From Negativicutes bacterium (lineage in GTDB: Bacteria > Bacillota_C > Negativicutes > Sporomusales_B > JARLHX01), in NCBI GenBank assembly GCA_031292035.1, contig JARLHX010000092.1, positions 124,001-188,000 of the forward strand: 64,000 nucleotides of DNA, read 5' to 3'. The position numbers were made by a program, and so were the translations under genes. Below, piece after piece: positions 8,346-16,128 of the stretch. The first letter of the stretch is position 1. Every line of letters begins with the position of its first letter. Under the pieces are notes generated by a model, which saw nothing but the letters and a program-made list of their open reading frames with translations, was not told where the DNA came from and did not search any database.

Positions 8346-8777
8346 ATGGAGAAAAAGACGGGTGAGGAAGTTACCGCGATGAATATGGAAGAGGAAATCA
8401 TTCGCAAAGTCGGCCGGATTTTGCTGGTCACCGCGGTTTTATTGATCCTGACGCTGACGGTGACGGTGGTTGGCGCCAAGCTGTGGTTCTGGCACCAGGT
8501 CGATGCCGAGGTGGCGTATCAGAAAGACCGGATGGGTCAGACCGCTTTTGGCGACATCGTATCAAGGACCGAGGCCCGCTTTATCCAGGGCTGGCTGATG
8601 AGCGCCCGCGTCGATATCTATGTCTTTCACCCGACTGAGAAGGTGAAGCAGGTGTCGGTCAATGTCACGGTAGCGGGGGAGCTTGTGCCGGAGCGCTCCT
8701 ATCACGCCCAGGTGACCGGCGAGGGTCATAATACGGTCTGGAGCGCCTGGATAAAAAATAGCGAAGCCGCGCAGTAA
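8346..8777 (+). CDS. Single-pass membrane protein, unknown
   Basis: 143 residues. One membrane helix (about 22-45) is followed by an extracytoplasmic domain rich in beta-type sequence (ARVDIYVFHPTEKVKQVSVNVTVAG). Two starts are possible: ATG 8346, with GGAG eight bases upstream, or ATG 8379. The first overlaps a TATAAT-like hexamer (8342-8347), so if that hexamer is a real -10 element, 8379 must be the start. No family recognised. Confidence 0.6.
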   Translation: MEKKTGEEVTAMNMEEEIIRKVGRILLVTAVLLILTLTVTVVGAKLWFWHQVDAEVAYQKDRMGQTAFGDIVSRTEARFIQGWLMSARVDIYVFHPTEKVKQVSVNVTVAGELVPERSYHAQVTGEGHNTVWSAWIKNSEAAQ

Positions 8778-8796
8778 AGGCGCGCTGATGCAAACG

Positions 8797-8830
8797 AAAA
8801 AGGACGATAGCTGTTGGCTGTCGTCCTTTT
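8797..8830. terminator. Bidirectional terminator between convergent genes
   Basis: AAAAGGACGA (8798-8807) pairs perfectly with TCGTCCTTTT (8821-8830). It separates the plus-strand membrane protein from the convergent adhesin gene. Confidence 0.8.
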
Positions 8831-8852
8831 GTCCTTTGTGAAGAGGCTGCGA

Positions 8853-10355
8853 CTACTTGTCGGTCCGATCTTTGTTGTCGGTGGTGTCTTTTCCTTGCGG
8901 TCCGGAGTTGGTTGGGCCGCCTTTGCCGTCACCGGACTGGACGGAGGATGGTGGGTTTTTCAGATCGGCTGGTTTAAAATCGCCGGGGCCAGTCCCGGGG
9001 CTGGTGCCTGTTCCCGGGGCGCCGCCCGATGGTTTCATTGTGGAGCTCAGAAAGCTCTGGGCTTCCTGTTTGATTGAAGGCGGCAATATCGGCGGAAGGT
9101 TTAGGGTGCCGTCATTGAGGAGAACCATTTTATCGCCGTTGGGACGAATGGCCAGCCGGGCGTATTCCACCTGGGCCGATAGGTCGCCGCCGCCGTTGGC
9201 GGTTTTGGTCACGGTGCCGGCAGTACGGGCGGGGGCTGACACGTTGATGTCGGCGGTTTGGCTGACTGCCAGACGGTTGCCGTCGATGATGACTGCGCCG
9301 CCGTCGTTGCCGTTGCCTTTGGCATAGATCTTGGCGCCGCTCTCGACGGTTGCCGTGCCGCCGGCGATAATGCCGACATAGCCGGCCCGGTTGTTGCCGG
9401 CGGCGCTGGCGTCGGTAGTCGAACTGCTGGTGACATTGACATCACCTGAGGCCACTAAAAGGATACGGGAGACTTTCTGGGTGTTTGGATCACTGGGATC
9501 GCCCCGGGTCGGGGCCAGGATGGTGCCGCTATGGGTGACACTGTCGCCCACCAGGATCACCGAACCGCCGCCCTGGCTGCTGGTGTCGCGGATGTCGAGG
9601 GTGCCGCTATTGGTGATGGTGTTGCCGGTTTGGGTGTTGTAGGCGATGTTGAACATGCCGTAGTTGCCTGAGCCTGATTGGCTCATGGTGACCTGTTTGG
9701 CGGCCATGAGCATGACGGTGCCGTTCGGAGCGCTGATGGTCACACCGGCGGCGACATTGATGCTTTTGGCCATCAGGGCGATGACGCCGCCTTCATTGCC
9801 GCCGACAGACGGAGTGGTGACCAGCTTGGCGGTGTCGCGAAGATCAATGGTACCGGCTGTTCCCGGTTCGGCGGCAAAGGCCATTGTCCATGCGTCGGCG
9901 CTGCTGTTGGTCGGGGTAAAGGCTTTGAACTGGGCATCGGAGATGTTCAGCGTCGTGGCGAAAAAGGCCGGGGCGGTGACCACTGAGCCGCCGCCAAAGA
10001 CGATGCCGTTCCGGTTGACCAGGAACATCGCGCCGCCGGTAACTGTGATATTTCCTTCAATGGTGGACTTGTCATTTCCAGTGACCCGGAACAAGGCCGC
10101 GTTGCCAAAGCGGCTGGTGCTCGGGGCGGTAAAGTTGACAGTGAGCGATTGGGCGCCTGTCAGCGACAGGGCGCTGCCCTGCAGGATGGCCTTGTTGCTG
10201 GCGATGCTGACCGCAGCGGCGTCGGCGGCGGTGATGGAGCCGGTGCCATATGTCACATTCCAGCCTTGCATCGGGGTGGCTGCCAGCGCCGCGCCGGCTG
10301 AGAGCATCATCGCCAGGGTGAGGGCCAGGACCGCCATGGTTTTGCGGGATGTCAT
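8853..10355 (-). CDS. TpsA-type filamentous haemagglutinin-like exoprotein
   Basis: 500 residues. A signal peptide (to about residue 26, ALAATPM) is followed by a two-partner-secretion domain: GWNVTYGTGSI, then GGAMFLVNRNGIVFGGGSVV, the counterpart of the NPNG motif. Beta-helix-like repeats continue to about residue 400. The last ~75 residues are Gly/Pro/Ser/Asp-rich and look disordered. It should cross the outer membrane through the upstream TpsB. It is short for an FHA-type adhesin, lacking long repeat arrays. TAAGGAGGA precedes the ATG; tpsB ends 19 bases upstream, so they form one operon under the cyclic-di-GMP riboswitch. Confidence 0.85.
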   Translation of the reverse strand: MTSRKTMAVLALTLAMMLSAGAALAATPMQGWNVTYGTGSITAADAAAVSIASNKAILQGSALSLTGAQSLTVNFTAPSTSRFGNAALFRVTGNDKSTIEGNITVTGGAMFLVNRNGIVFGGGSVVTAPAFFATTLNISDAQFKAFTPTNSSADAWTMAFAAEPGTAGTIDLRDTAKLVTTPSVGGNEGGVIALMAKSINVAAGVTISAPNGTVMLMAAKQVTMSQSGSGNYGMFNIAYNTQTGNTITNSGTLDIRDTSSQGGGSVILVGDSVTHSGTILAPTRGDPSDPNTQKVSRILLVASGDVNVTSSSTTDASAAGNNRAGYVGIIAGGTATVESGAKIYAKGNGNDGGAVIIDGNRLAVSQTADINVSAPARTAGTVTKTANGGGDLSAQVEYARLAIRPNGDKMVLLNDGTLNLPPILPPSIKQEAQSFLSSTMKPSGGAPGTGTSPGTGPGDFKPADLKNPPSSVQSGDGKGGPTNSGPQGKDTTDNKDRTDK

Positions 10356-10374
10356 AGCAATTCCTCCTTACGGT

Positions 10375-11736
10375 TTAGAATGTCTGGGAAGCGAATAGAT
10401 GTACCTTGGTGGAGCCTTTCGGCGTGGCATCTGTCCCACGAAGGACCTTCGCCCAATCGAGGGCGATGGCAGTCCCGCCAGGGGTGCTGAGCCGCCAGCC
10501 CAGGCCGCAGCTCGAAATGCTCTGGGAGGCGATGTCGCCTGCCTGGGGGTTGTTGAGCCAGTATTTGCCCTGATCGAAAAAGACCAGCAGCTTTTGTCCT
10601 TTGAAGATTTCCGGGGTATAAATTTCGGTGGTCAGGCGTCCGCCTTTGTCGCCGACAAGGGCCCGCTCGCCGAAGCCCCGCACCGAATGCGCGCCGCCCA
10701 GGCCGAATTGTTCGCCGGAGATGAGGGGTGTGTCGGCGTATTGGCTTTCCAGTTGGGTGCTGAGCAGCCAGCCGGCTTTATTCAGCTGCTGCTGGTAGGT
10801 GGCGTTCTGGTGCCATACGGTGTAGTTGTTGACCGCTCCTGCCCGGGTGTTGTCAAAAACCGTTTGACTGCTGGACGCCGTCGCCAGGTTGCCGGTGAAG
10901 CCGAGACTGCCGGAAAAGCGGGAGTCGGCTCCGGTAGATGTGTACTGAAAGGCGACGCTGACAGGCAAAGTATTGACGTTGGTGCCAAGATTGGTGCCGA
11001 AAAAGTCGATTCCGTTGTTATATTCTTTGTAGTCCACCCCGAAATCGAGGCTGGCCTGGTGGTTGGCCGAGGTTTTCAGATTGTGGGTGTAGTGGGCTCC
11101 CAGGGCTTTGCCGTTGCCGGCGATATTGAAATAATCGGCAACAAGACCGGCGTTGACGTTGGAATAGCTGCCGCTGATGGTCAGGGTGTCGCCGGCCTTC
11201 GGCAAGGGGATGGCGTTCATAAAGCCGAACTGGTCAACCTTGTTGTTGTCAGGTGAGCGGGTATAGGAAAAGACCGCCGTCTGGGCCTGACCCAGCCAGT
11301 TGTAGTCGACCGCCAGATAGCCCATCCGGTTTTTGCCGGTCTGGTCGTCGCCGGTATTGTCATAGGTAATCATATTGCGAAAGGTTTTTGCTTCTGCCAC
11401 CCGGACCTCGACATTGGCGGTCGTCGGGCTTTGCGGCTGGATGTCCACCGCGATTTTCAGGGCCGGATTGTTGTTGGCAAAGGCGACTTCGTTCGATATG
11501 GTCTGGATGTCGAGCAACTGGCCCTTGTGCAGGGACGGTAAAAACTGCAAAATGGCGGCGGCGCTGAATTCTTTGTTGCCGGTTACAGTGATGGTGCCGG
11601 CAGTCAGCTTGTCGACGGTGATCACTTTGTTGGTTTCTACCGGCGTGTCGGCCGCCACGGCGGCGGAGGGTCCAACGGTGATAAGCAGGGCGGCAATGGC
11701 GAGAATGGTGGGGAGAAGACGGCGGCGATTGATAAT
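10375..11736 (-). CDS. TpsB outer-membrane transporter (ShlB/FhaC family), non-AUG start
   Basis: About 453 residues. It holds a POTRA-type segment (ITVTGNKEFSAAAILQFLPS to EVRVAEAKTF), then a long beta-barrel region ending in a terminal Phe (VHLFASQTF), as in Omp85/TpsB proteins. It would export the TpsA encoded next. The first standard start, GTG 11658, would remove the signal peptide. The frame extends upstream through NRRRLLPTILAIAALL and ...SAAVAAD, a clear signal sequence, to a stop at 11748. AAGGAG (11747-11742) sits five bases before ATT 11736 (or eight before ATC 11733), so initiation at a rare ATT/ATC codon is inferred. Only one clear POTRA is seen, where two are usual. Confidence 0.8.
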   Translation of the reverse strand: MINRRRLLPTILAIAALLITVGPSAAVAADTPVETNKVITVDKLTAGTITVTGNKEFSAAAILQFLPSLHKGQLLDIQTISNEVAFANNNPALKIAVDIQPQSPTTANVEVRVAEAKTFRNMITYDNTGDDQTGKNRMGYLAVDYNWLGQAQTAVFSYTRSPDNNKVDQFGFMNAIPLPKAGDTLTISGSYSNVNAGLVADYFNIAGNGKALGAHYTHNLKTSANHQASLDFGVDYKEYNNGIDFFGTNLGTNVNTLPVSVAFQYTSTGADSRFSGSLGFTGNLATASSSQTVFDNTRAGAVNNYTVWHQNATYQQQLNKAGWLLSTQLESQYADTPLISGEQFGLGGAHSVRGFGERALVGDKGGRLTTEIYTPEIFKGQKLLVFFDQGKYWLNNPQAGDIASQSISSCGLGWRLSTPGGTAIALDWAKVLRGTDATPKGSTKVHLFASQTF

Positions 11737-11765
11737 AACAACTCCTTATTCGTCCGTTTGTAGCA

Positions 11766-11788
11766 ATAAAAAAGACCCCGTGGGGTCA
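11766..11788 (-). terminator. Riboswitch expression-platform terminator
   Basis: On the minus strand GACCCC/GGGGTC forms a tight hairpin followed by TTTTTTATT. It lies between the cyclic-di-GMP aptamer and the tpsB ribosome site, where ligand-controlled termination would act. Confidence 0.8.
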
Positions 11789-11821
11789 GGCCAATGCGGA
11801 CAGGCAGCAGCTTTTCGGCTG

Positions 11822-11910
11822 AAAAGCGCAACCTGGCAGTCATAGGCTTCCCGCCCTTAGACCCATGGTTTTGCGTCCCTATCTTTCGATAAGTTTGCCA
11901 ACTATTAACA
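11822..11910 (-). ncRNA. Cyclic-di-GMP-I (GEMM-I) riboswitch
   Basis: Read on the minus strand the leader contains, in order, TTGGCAAACTTATCGAAAGA, then TAGGGACGCAAAACC, then GGTCTAAGG, and finally ATGACTGCCAGGTTGCG. These are the conserved GGCAAAC, GAAA tetraloop, GGGACGCAAA-CC, CUAA and closing GCC-GGUUGC elements of the GEMM-I aptamer, with the spacing of the two parallel stems. A terminator hairpin and then the tpsB ribosome site follow. The element should make adhesin secretion respond to cyclic-di-GMP; whether the ligand turns expression on or off needs folding analysis. Confidence 0.92.
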
Positions 11911-11918
11911 CTAGTTTA

Positions 11919-11948
11919 ATGGTATTCGTTTACAGAGGGGGGCGTCAA
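11919..11948 (-). promoter_or_regulatory. Promoter of the riboswitch-tpsB-tpsA transcript
   Basis: On the minus strand TTGACG (11948-11943), an 18-base spacer and TACCAT (11924-11919). Transcription would start about ten bases before the aptamer. Confidence 0.55.
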
Positions 11949-12020
11949 GGGACAAAAGTCCCATATTCCGACAAAATGCGTAATAATGGCCATTGTTTTG
12001 ACGGCAACTGACGAAAAATG

Positions 12021-12062
12021 AAACAGACCCAGGTCCCTTTACAGGGACGCAGGTCTGTTTTT
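12021..12062. terminator. Strong terminator after the histidine kinase
   Basis: AAACAGACC (12021-12029) pairs with GGTCTGTTT (12052-12060), with a second inner stem GGTCCCT/AGGGACG-like. A and T runs on both sides allow use from either strand. It separates the kinase gene from the tps leader. Confidence 0.8.
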
Positions 12063-12082
12063 CGCCGCTACCGTTTGAGCTG

Positions 12083-13273
12083 TCAATATTTGAACTTCAC
12101 AAAGAAGGTTGTGCCTTTGGCAGAACTTTTAACATTGATCTTGGCACCATGACGCTGAGCGATGCGGTAGCTGACCGCCAATCCGAGTCCTGTCCCCTTT
12201 TCTTTGGTTGTCAAAAAGGGGGTTCCCAGCTTGTCCATGACTTCTTTCGGCACTCCCGTTCCGGTATCGCATACAGCGAGAATAACTTCGCTGTTGCCTT
12301 GATAGGTTTTGATGGTTACTGTTCCGCCGGGCTGCATGGCCTCCAGACCGTTGCGGAACAAGTTCAAGACGAGTTGCCTGATTTCCTTTGCGTCGAGCTC
12401 TATGTCGGGAAGGTTGCCGGTCTCCAGTATAACGGTATGGCCGATACTGAAGGCGTCGGCCTGCAGCAGCGGAAACAAGGCATTGACGATATGATTCAGG
12501 TTGCCTGGCTTGAGTTCCACCACCTTGTTTTTTGCCAGTGACAGATATTCACTGATGATCGCGTTGGCCCGGTCGAGTTCTTCAATCATTGTGCCGAACT
12601 GTTCCCAGTGTTCGGCGTATTTTTCTTTCCGCCGGATGATTTGCAGATAGCCCCGGACAGTGGTCAAGGGGTTGCGGATTTCGTGGCCGATGCCTGCGGC
12701 CATTTCGCCGACGATATTCAGCCGGTCTAAATGAGCCATTTCATCTTCAAACCGTTTTCGCTCGCTCAAGTCGGTCATCACCATACAGGCAAAGCTGCCA
12801 TCTTCCATTTTAATATGGTTGGCCGAGACTAAGACCGGGACGCCCTGGCCATCGCCAGATCGCAGGTAGAGTTCGGTTTTGAGACAGCCCTCAGCTGTTG
12901 TTAAAAATCTGCTGAGGGTTCGTTGGTCAGGCGTCTTTGAGAGCGAAGAATAGAAAGAGGTGCCGATGATGTTGTCGAGAGGGGTTTTGATCATCGTGGC
13001 AAAGTTTTGGTTGCAAAAAAGGATGGTGCCGTCGGCGTCCAGCGTCACATAGCCTTCCTGCATCTGTTCGACAATGGTGCGATAGATATGGTCCGCCCCG
13101 TCGAGGACATAGGCCCGGTCGCCGTCCTCCCCGGAAAGAAGCAGGGCATCGACTTCGCCGCTTCGAAGGGCGTCTAAGATGCTATTGGCTTCGCCAAGCT
13201 CGCGGCGAAGCCTCAGATTTTCGCTTGCTAAATCCTGCTCGCTAGGAGCTATGGCAGGAAGACTTGCTATCAT
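12083..13273 (-). CDS. PAS-domain sensor histidine kinase, downstream of KaiB
   Basis: 396 residues, no membrane helix. A short coiled-coil N-terminus (residues 10-40) leads into a PAS domain (about 60-175), HisKA with GHEIRNPLTTVRGYLQ (phospho-His near residue 196), and HATPase_c with LVLNLFRNGLEAM (N box), DTGTGVP (G1) and GTGLGLAV (G2). It is closest in style to cytoplasmic sporulation-type kinases. It follows a KaiB-like gene by 12 bases, and KaiB-kinase pairs occur in non-cyanobacterial kai loci. The kinase core closely parallels that of the large kinase at 23.6 kb. Confidence 0.85.
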   Translation of the reverse strand: MIASLPAIAPSEQDLASENLRLRRELGEANSILDALRSGEVDALLLSGEDGDRAYVLDGADHIYRTIVEQMQEGYVTLDADGTILFCNQNFATMIKTPLDNIIGTSFYSSLSKTPDQRTLSRFLTTAEGCLKTELYLRSGDGQGVPVLVSANHIKMEDGSFACMVMTDLSERKRFEDEMAHLDRLNIVGEMAAGIGHEIRNPLTTVRGYLQIIRRKEKYAEHWEQFGTMIEELDRANAIISEYLSLAKNKVVELKPGNLNHIVNALFPLLQADAFSIGHTVILETGNLPDIELDAKEIRQLVLNLFRNGLEAMQPGGTVTIKTYQGNSEVILAVCDTGTGVPKEVMDKLGTPFLTTKEKGTGLGLAVSYRIAQRHGAKINVKSSAKGTTFFVKFKY

Positions 13274-13285
13274 TTTTTCACCCCA

Positions 13286-13609
13286 CTAGGACGTAAGACA
13301 GGCCAAAATTGTATCAGAGTCGGACAGATCGCCGACAAACAGTCGAACTGGGCAGGGCAGTTTTTTAACCAGTGTGGGAACAGCGATAATCTGGTCGGCT
13401 TTGGCCAGTAACGGCTGCTGGAAGATATCGATGATCTTTAGCTCACAGCGGTCTTGCAGCGACCCGCAAAGCCCCTTGACTTTGGCGACTGCTCGCAGCG
13501 AACGGGGACTCGACCCGGCGATATAGAGATGCAGGACATATTTGCTGTTGGCCTGGGCCGCTTCGGCCTGGCGGAGTTCGTTGTGTAGTTTATCGCGGGT
13601 GCCGTCCAT
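13286..13609 (-). CDS. KaiB-like protein
   Basis: 107 residues of normal KaiB length. The thioredoxin-like KaiB core is evident: YVLHLYIAGSSPRSLRAV, then LKIIDIFQQPLLAKADQIIAVPTLVKKLPCPVRLFVGDLSD, ending ILACLTS. In cyanobacteria KaiB switches fold to bind KaiC. Non-cyanobacterial homologues often sit with a KaiC-like ATPase and a kinase, as here, but the ATPase is missing (see the adjoining remnant). An AGGAGG site precedes the ATG. Likely a regulatory partner of the adjacent kinase; inference. Confidence 0.85.
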   Translation of the reverse strand: MDGTRDKLHNELRQAEAAQANSKYVLHLYIAGSSPRSLRAVAKVKGLCGSLQDRCELKIIDIFQQPLLAKADQIIAVPTLVKKLPCPVRLFVGDLSDSDTILACLTS

Positions 13610-13621
13610 GGATTTGGCCTC

Positions 13622-14023
13622 CTAATTCGGGGTGATGCTCAGTCCTACCAGAACTCGCTCGGTATTGGACAAATCGCCGATGATTTTTACCAGGGGCGGG
13701 GGGAGTCGCCTGACCACGGTGGGAATGGCGAGAATTTGATCGCTGCGCCCGGCCACTGGGTTTTCCACGATGTCGACGATTTCGATATGATTGTTTCCTT
13801 TACGATGCTCTTCGGCTTTTTCGGCTTTAAACGCCGCCTGGAGCTCGGCGATCGTCGCCTCCATCTTTAGGCGCTTGTGTTCGATTTCCCTCCGCCGCAG
13901 CAAAAGCTGCTCTTTTTCCTTGGCTTCCTGGGGAAAACGGGCCGACCCGGTCTGCACACCCTCGGGGCCGGTGTATACATCGACCAGCTCGATGCCGCTG
14001 TTGCGTTCGCCGTTGAGCTCTGT
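13622..14023 (-). pseudogene. kaiC'-'kaiB deletion fusion remnant
   Basis: Reading from the stop at 14024-14026, the open frame begins ELNGERNSGIELVDVYTG, continues PEGVQTGSARFPQEAKEKEQ and a Glu/Arg-rich helix. This matches from memory the coiled C-terminus of KaiC-like (RAD55-type) ATPases. From about EEHRKGNNHIEIVDIVENP it becomes the C-terminal half of a KaiB protein (DQILAIPTVVRRLPPPLVKI, then GDLSNTERVLVGL). Both the KaiC ATPase domains and the N-terminal half of this KaiB are absent. The GTG at 13957 has no ribosome site. Best read as a deletion fusing kaiC 3' to kaiB 3'; expression is doubtful. Confidence 0.75.
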
Positions 14024-14204
14024 TCATCTGGCACCTCGTTTGTTATAATGGCAGAACAATTTCCATATTCTCTCTTTAATGGAATATTCCTTTTGTTTTA
14101 TAAATTAATTAGCAATAAAAATATGCAATTTATTTACAATAAGCTGAGGCGCAGAAGGCGCAAACCCAAAAGGCAGAAGGGCAAAAAGGTCAAGAAACGA
14201 AAAG

Positions 14205-14232
14205 AGCACCTCTTTAGGAGGTGCTGCATTTT
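14205..14232. terminator. Terminator hairpin
   Basis: AGCACCTC (14205-14212) pairs with GAGGTGCT (14218-14225). It lies downstream of the minus-strand C_GCAxxG_C_C gene, with T-rich sequence on both sides. The stretch 14049-14200 beside it is AT- then purine-rich with no gene seen. Confidence 0.7.
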
Positions 14233-14269
14233 TATACAAGGCAAGGGCTGCCCTTGGGCGGTTTGGCTG

Positions 14270-14710
14270 CTACTTCTCCAGCTCGAGCATTTCTTCGAGA
14301 AGGACGGCGGCGTCTTCGACGTATTTGTTGCATTGTTTGACCAGGCCGTTTTGCCGGAAGTGGTTTTGGCCTTCCGGGGTGGCGAGGTCACAGCCCAGCA
14401 GTTCGCTGCAATTGAGTGAACCGTTGGCGGACTGAAATTTTTCGCTGAAGGCCCGGATGAGGCCATAGGTGCCTTCTTTAGCCTGTTTGCCGGTTCCCGG
14501 GTATTTGAGGCCGATGACCATGACCGCGCCGCTGACGGCCCCGCAGGTCGCGGACAGGCGGGCCATACCGCTGCCGAAGCCCCGGGCGATGCGGACGGCG
14601 TCTTCTTCGCTGAGGTCAAAAAGAGGCCCATAGGTGGCCAAAATGGCCTGGGAACACAGCATCCCACCCTGGAAGCGGGACAGGGCTTCGGCTGGACGTT
14701 CGCTTATCAT
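14270..14710 (-). CDS. C_GCAxxG_C_C family redox protein
   Basis: 146 residues. The family signature is complete: a first Cys in GGMLCSQAI, then ATCGAVSGAVMVIGL (the GCAxxG-like block with its Cys), then C in SLNCSELLGCDL and a last C in VKQCNKYV. These proteins are predicted to be redox-active and often occur in anaerobes; the reaction is not established. GGGAGGT precedes the ATG. A Dabb-family gene lies just upstream on the same strand, possibly co-transcribed. Confidence 0.85.
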   Translation of the reverse strand: MISERPAEALSRFQGGMLCSQAILATYGPLFDLSEEDAVRIARGFGSGMARLSATCGAVSGAVMVIGLKYPGTGKQAKEGTYGLIRAFSEKFQSANGSLNCSELLGCDLATPEGQNHFRQNGLVKQCNKYVEDAAVLLEEMLELEK

Positions 14711-14733
14711 GATCGGGTTACCTCCCTATGCTC

Positions 14734-15021
14734 TTAGTCTTCATAACATACAGCCGCTGCCGACGCCAGCAGACTTTTGAGCTGGGTGGCCACCTCGACA
14801 TGAACCGGATGGGGCAGATAGGCCTGAAAGTCGGCGAAGGAGTCGAATTTAGCGATGAGGACGAGGTCATAGGAGGTCTCGGCCCGGCGAATGTCTGGGG
14901 CCACTTTTAAGTCACGGATGGTGTCGATTTTCCCCTGCATGCCAAGCAGCAATTCTTTTGTCCTGGCGATATTTTCGCTGCTGTTGTCGTTGAGTTTTAA
15001 AAGCAGGTTGTGGATGATCAT
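14734..15021 (-). CDS. Dabb-family (stress-responsive A/B barrel) protein
   Basis: 95 residues. The N-terminus MIIHNLLLKL, the middle DLVLIAKFDSFADFQAYLPHPVHVEV and the C-terminal region fit the dimeric alpha-beta barrel (Dabb) family, small ferredoxin-like proteins of varied function. A GAGAGGG site precedes the ATG. It lies 23 bases upstream of the C_GCAxxG_C_C gene on the same strand, so a two-gene unit is likely. Confidence 0.85.
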   Translation of the reverse strand: MIIHNLLLKLNDNSSENIARTKELLLGMQGKIDTIRDLKVAPDIRRAETSYDLVLIAKFDSFADFQAYLPHPVHVEVATQLKSLLASAAAVCYED

Positions 15022-15116
15022 GTCATACCCTCTCTTTGTCGGTTGATTTTGGCATCTTTGCCTATTATTTTCAGCATAGCATACCGTCAGCCATTCGGCA
15101 ATCCGCCAGGGATGAC

Positions 15117-15142
15117 AAAAGCCGGGCGTGCGCCCGGCTTAT
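15117..15142 (-). terminator. Terminator of the DUF2935 gene
   Basis: AAGCCGGGCG and CGCCCGGCTT form a 10-bp stem with a two-base centre, followed on the minus strand by TTTTG. The stem includes bases next to the stop codon. Confidence 0.75.
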
Positions 15143-15969
15143 TCTTGGCAGTGGAGGTTGGAAGGCACTTTGTATTTGGCGAGATCTTCGCTGATGGCGG
15201 CCAGGGTGGCCAAGAAATGTTCGGCCTGGCGGCGCATATGACCGGCCAGCAGCGGCGGAATGAGGGTCAATAGGGCGCACTGCCTGATGTCTTCCTCGAT
15301 TGTGGCTGTGAATTCTCTGATTTCAGCGGCGGCGGCGGTGACCGATTTTTCGAAGCGGATAAAGTCGTTGTTTGGGCGGCCGTGCCAGAGGATGCTCGCA
15401 AAATCACGGGCGTGGAGGCTGAGCTGATCGAATTTATCGCTAAGCCGCTGGGTGGTGGCCAGGGTATCGCGCTCGCTGGGGTCGAGCAGGCCGCAGATGA
15501 ATTTCAGGTGGTCGGCCATGAGCCGGAGCCAGAAGAGATTTTCGCTGATGATGGCGTCGATGGGGTAGCGCATTTCGCCGCCGCGGGTTTTCTCCAGCAG
15601 CTTGAGAAAGTAGAGGGCTTCGCGGGAGCTATGGTCGAGGAAGAGGGGATAGTTGGCGCCGCCGCTGATGCGGCAGTCGATCGATAGGTCGAGGAGGTGG
15701 CGTATGTAAGCGAAACTGTTTTTTGCCGCGGTGTGGGCGGTGGTGACAAAGGGCTGAAAGTCTTCGTCGCAGCCGATTTCCCGGGAGCGGTGCTCGAGGT
15801 CGGTAAAGGCATCGTTAAAACACCGGGCTTCTTCGATCAGACCGGTTTCTTCCGGGGGCAGGCCGAGGCGGATGAATAGGGCGTGTTCTTTCATGATCCG
15901 GAGCCAGAACTGGATCTGGGGCAGGGTTGGCGCCGGGTAGGGTCTGACCTCTTTGCTGAGGATTTCCAT
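15139..15969 (-). CDS. DUF2935 helical protein
   Basis: 276 residues with two similar helical halves. Each carries a lead motif: FWLRIMKEHALFIRLGL near residue 21 and FWLRLMADHLKFICGLL near residue 148. Further DHSSRE and E/H positions fit the ferritin-like DUF2935 repeat found in Firmicutes. Metal binding is likely from the Glu/His pattern but unproven. AGGAGGT precedes the ATG. Monocistronic. Confidence 0.85.
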   Translation of the reverse strand: MEILSKEVRPYPAPTLPQIQFWLRIMKEHALFIRLGLPPEETGLIEEARCFNDAFTDLEHRSREIGCDEDFQPFVTTAHTAAKNSFAYIRHLLDLSIDCRISGGANYPLFLDHSSREALYFLKLLEKTRGGEMRYPIDAIISENLFWLRLMADHLKFICGLLDPSERDTLATTQRLSDKFDQLSLHARDFASILWHGRPNNDFIRFEKSVTAAAAEIREFTATIEEDIRQCALLTLIPPLLAGHMRRQAEHFLATLAAISEDLAKYKVPSNLHCQE

Positions 15970-16081
15970 TATGTACCTCCTGGCAGGGTGTTTACTTCCT
16001 ACAGTTTATGAAATCCAGACCGAAATTGTGCCAGATAATTAAAATTTCCAGCCGAGCTTGGGGTTGCCTGGCGGGAGTATG

Positions 16082-16116
16082 GAAAAAGGTCCAGGCTCAT
16101 GGCCCGGACCTTTTGG
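16082..16116 (-). terminator. Terminator of the secreted-protein gene
   Basis: AAAAGGTCC (16084-16092) pairs with GGACCTTTT (16106-16114); the T run follows on the minus strand. Confidence 0.75.
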
Positions 16117-16128
16117 CAGAATAGGGGT

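Noticed and set aside
14049..14200. Gene in the AT- and purine-rich stretch beside the kaiC remnant
   Set aside because: No start with a ribosome site and no coherent protein; it may be debris of the deletion.
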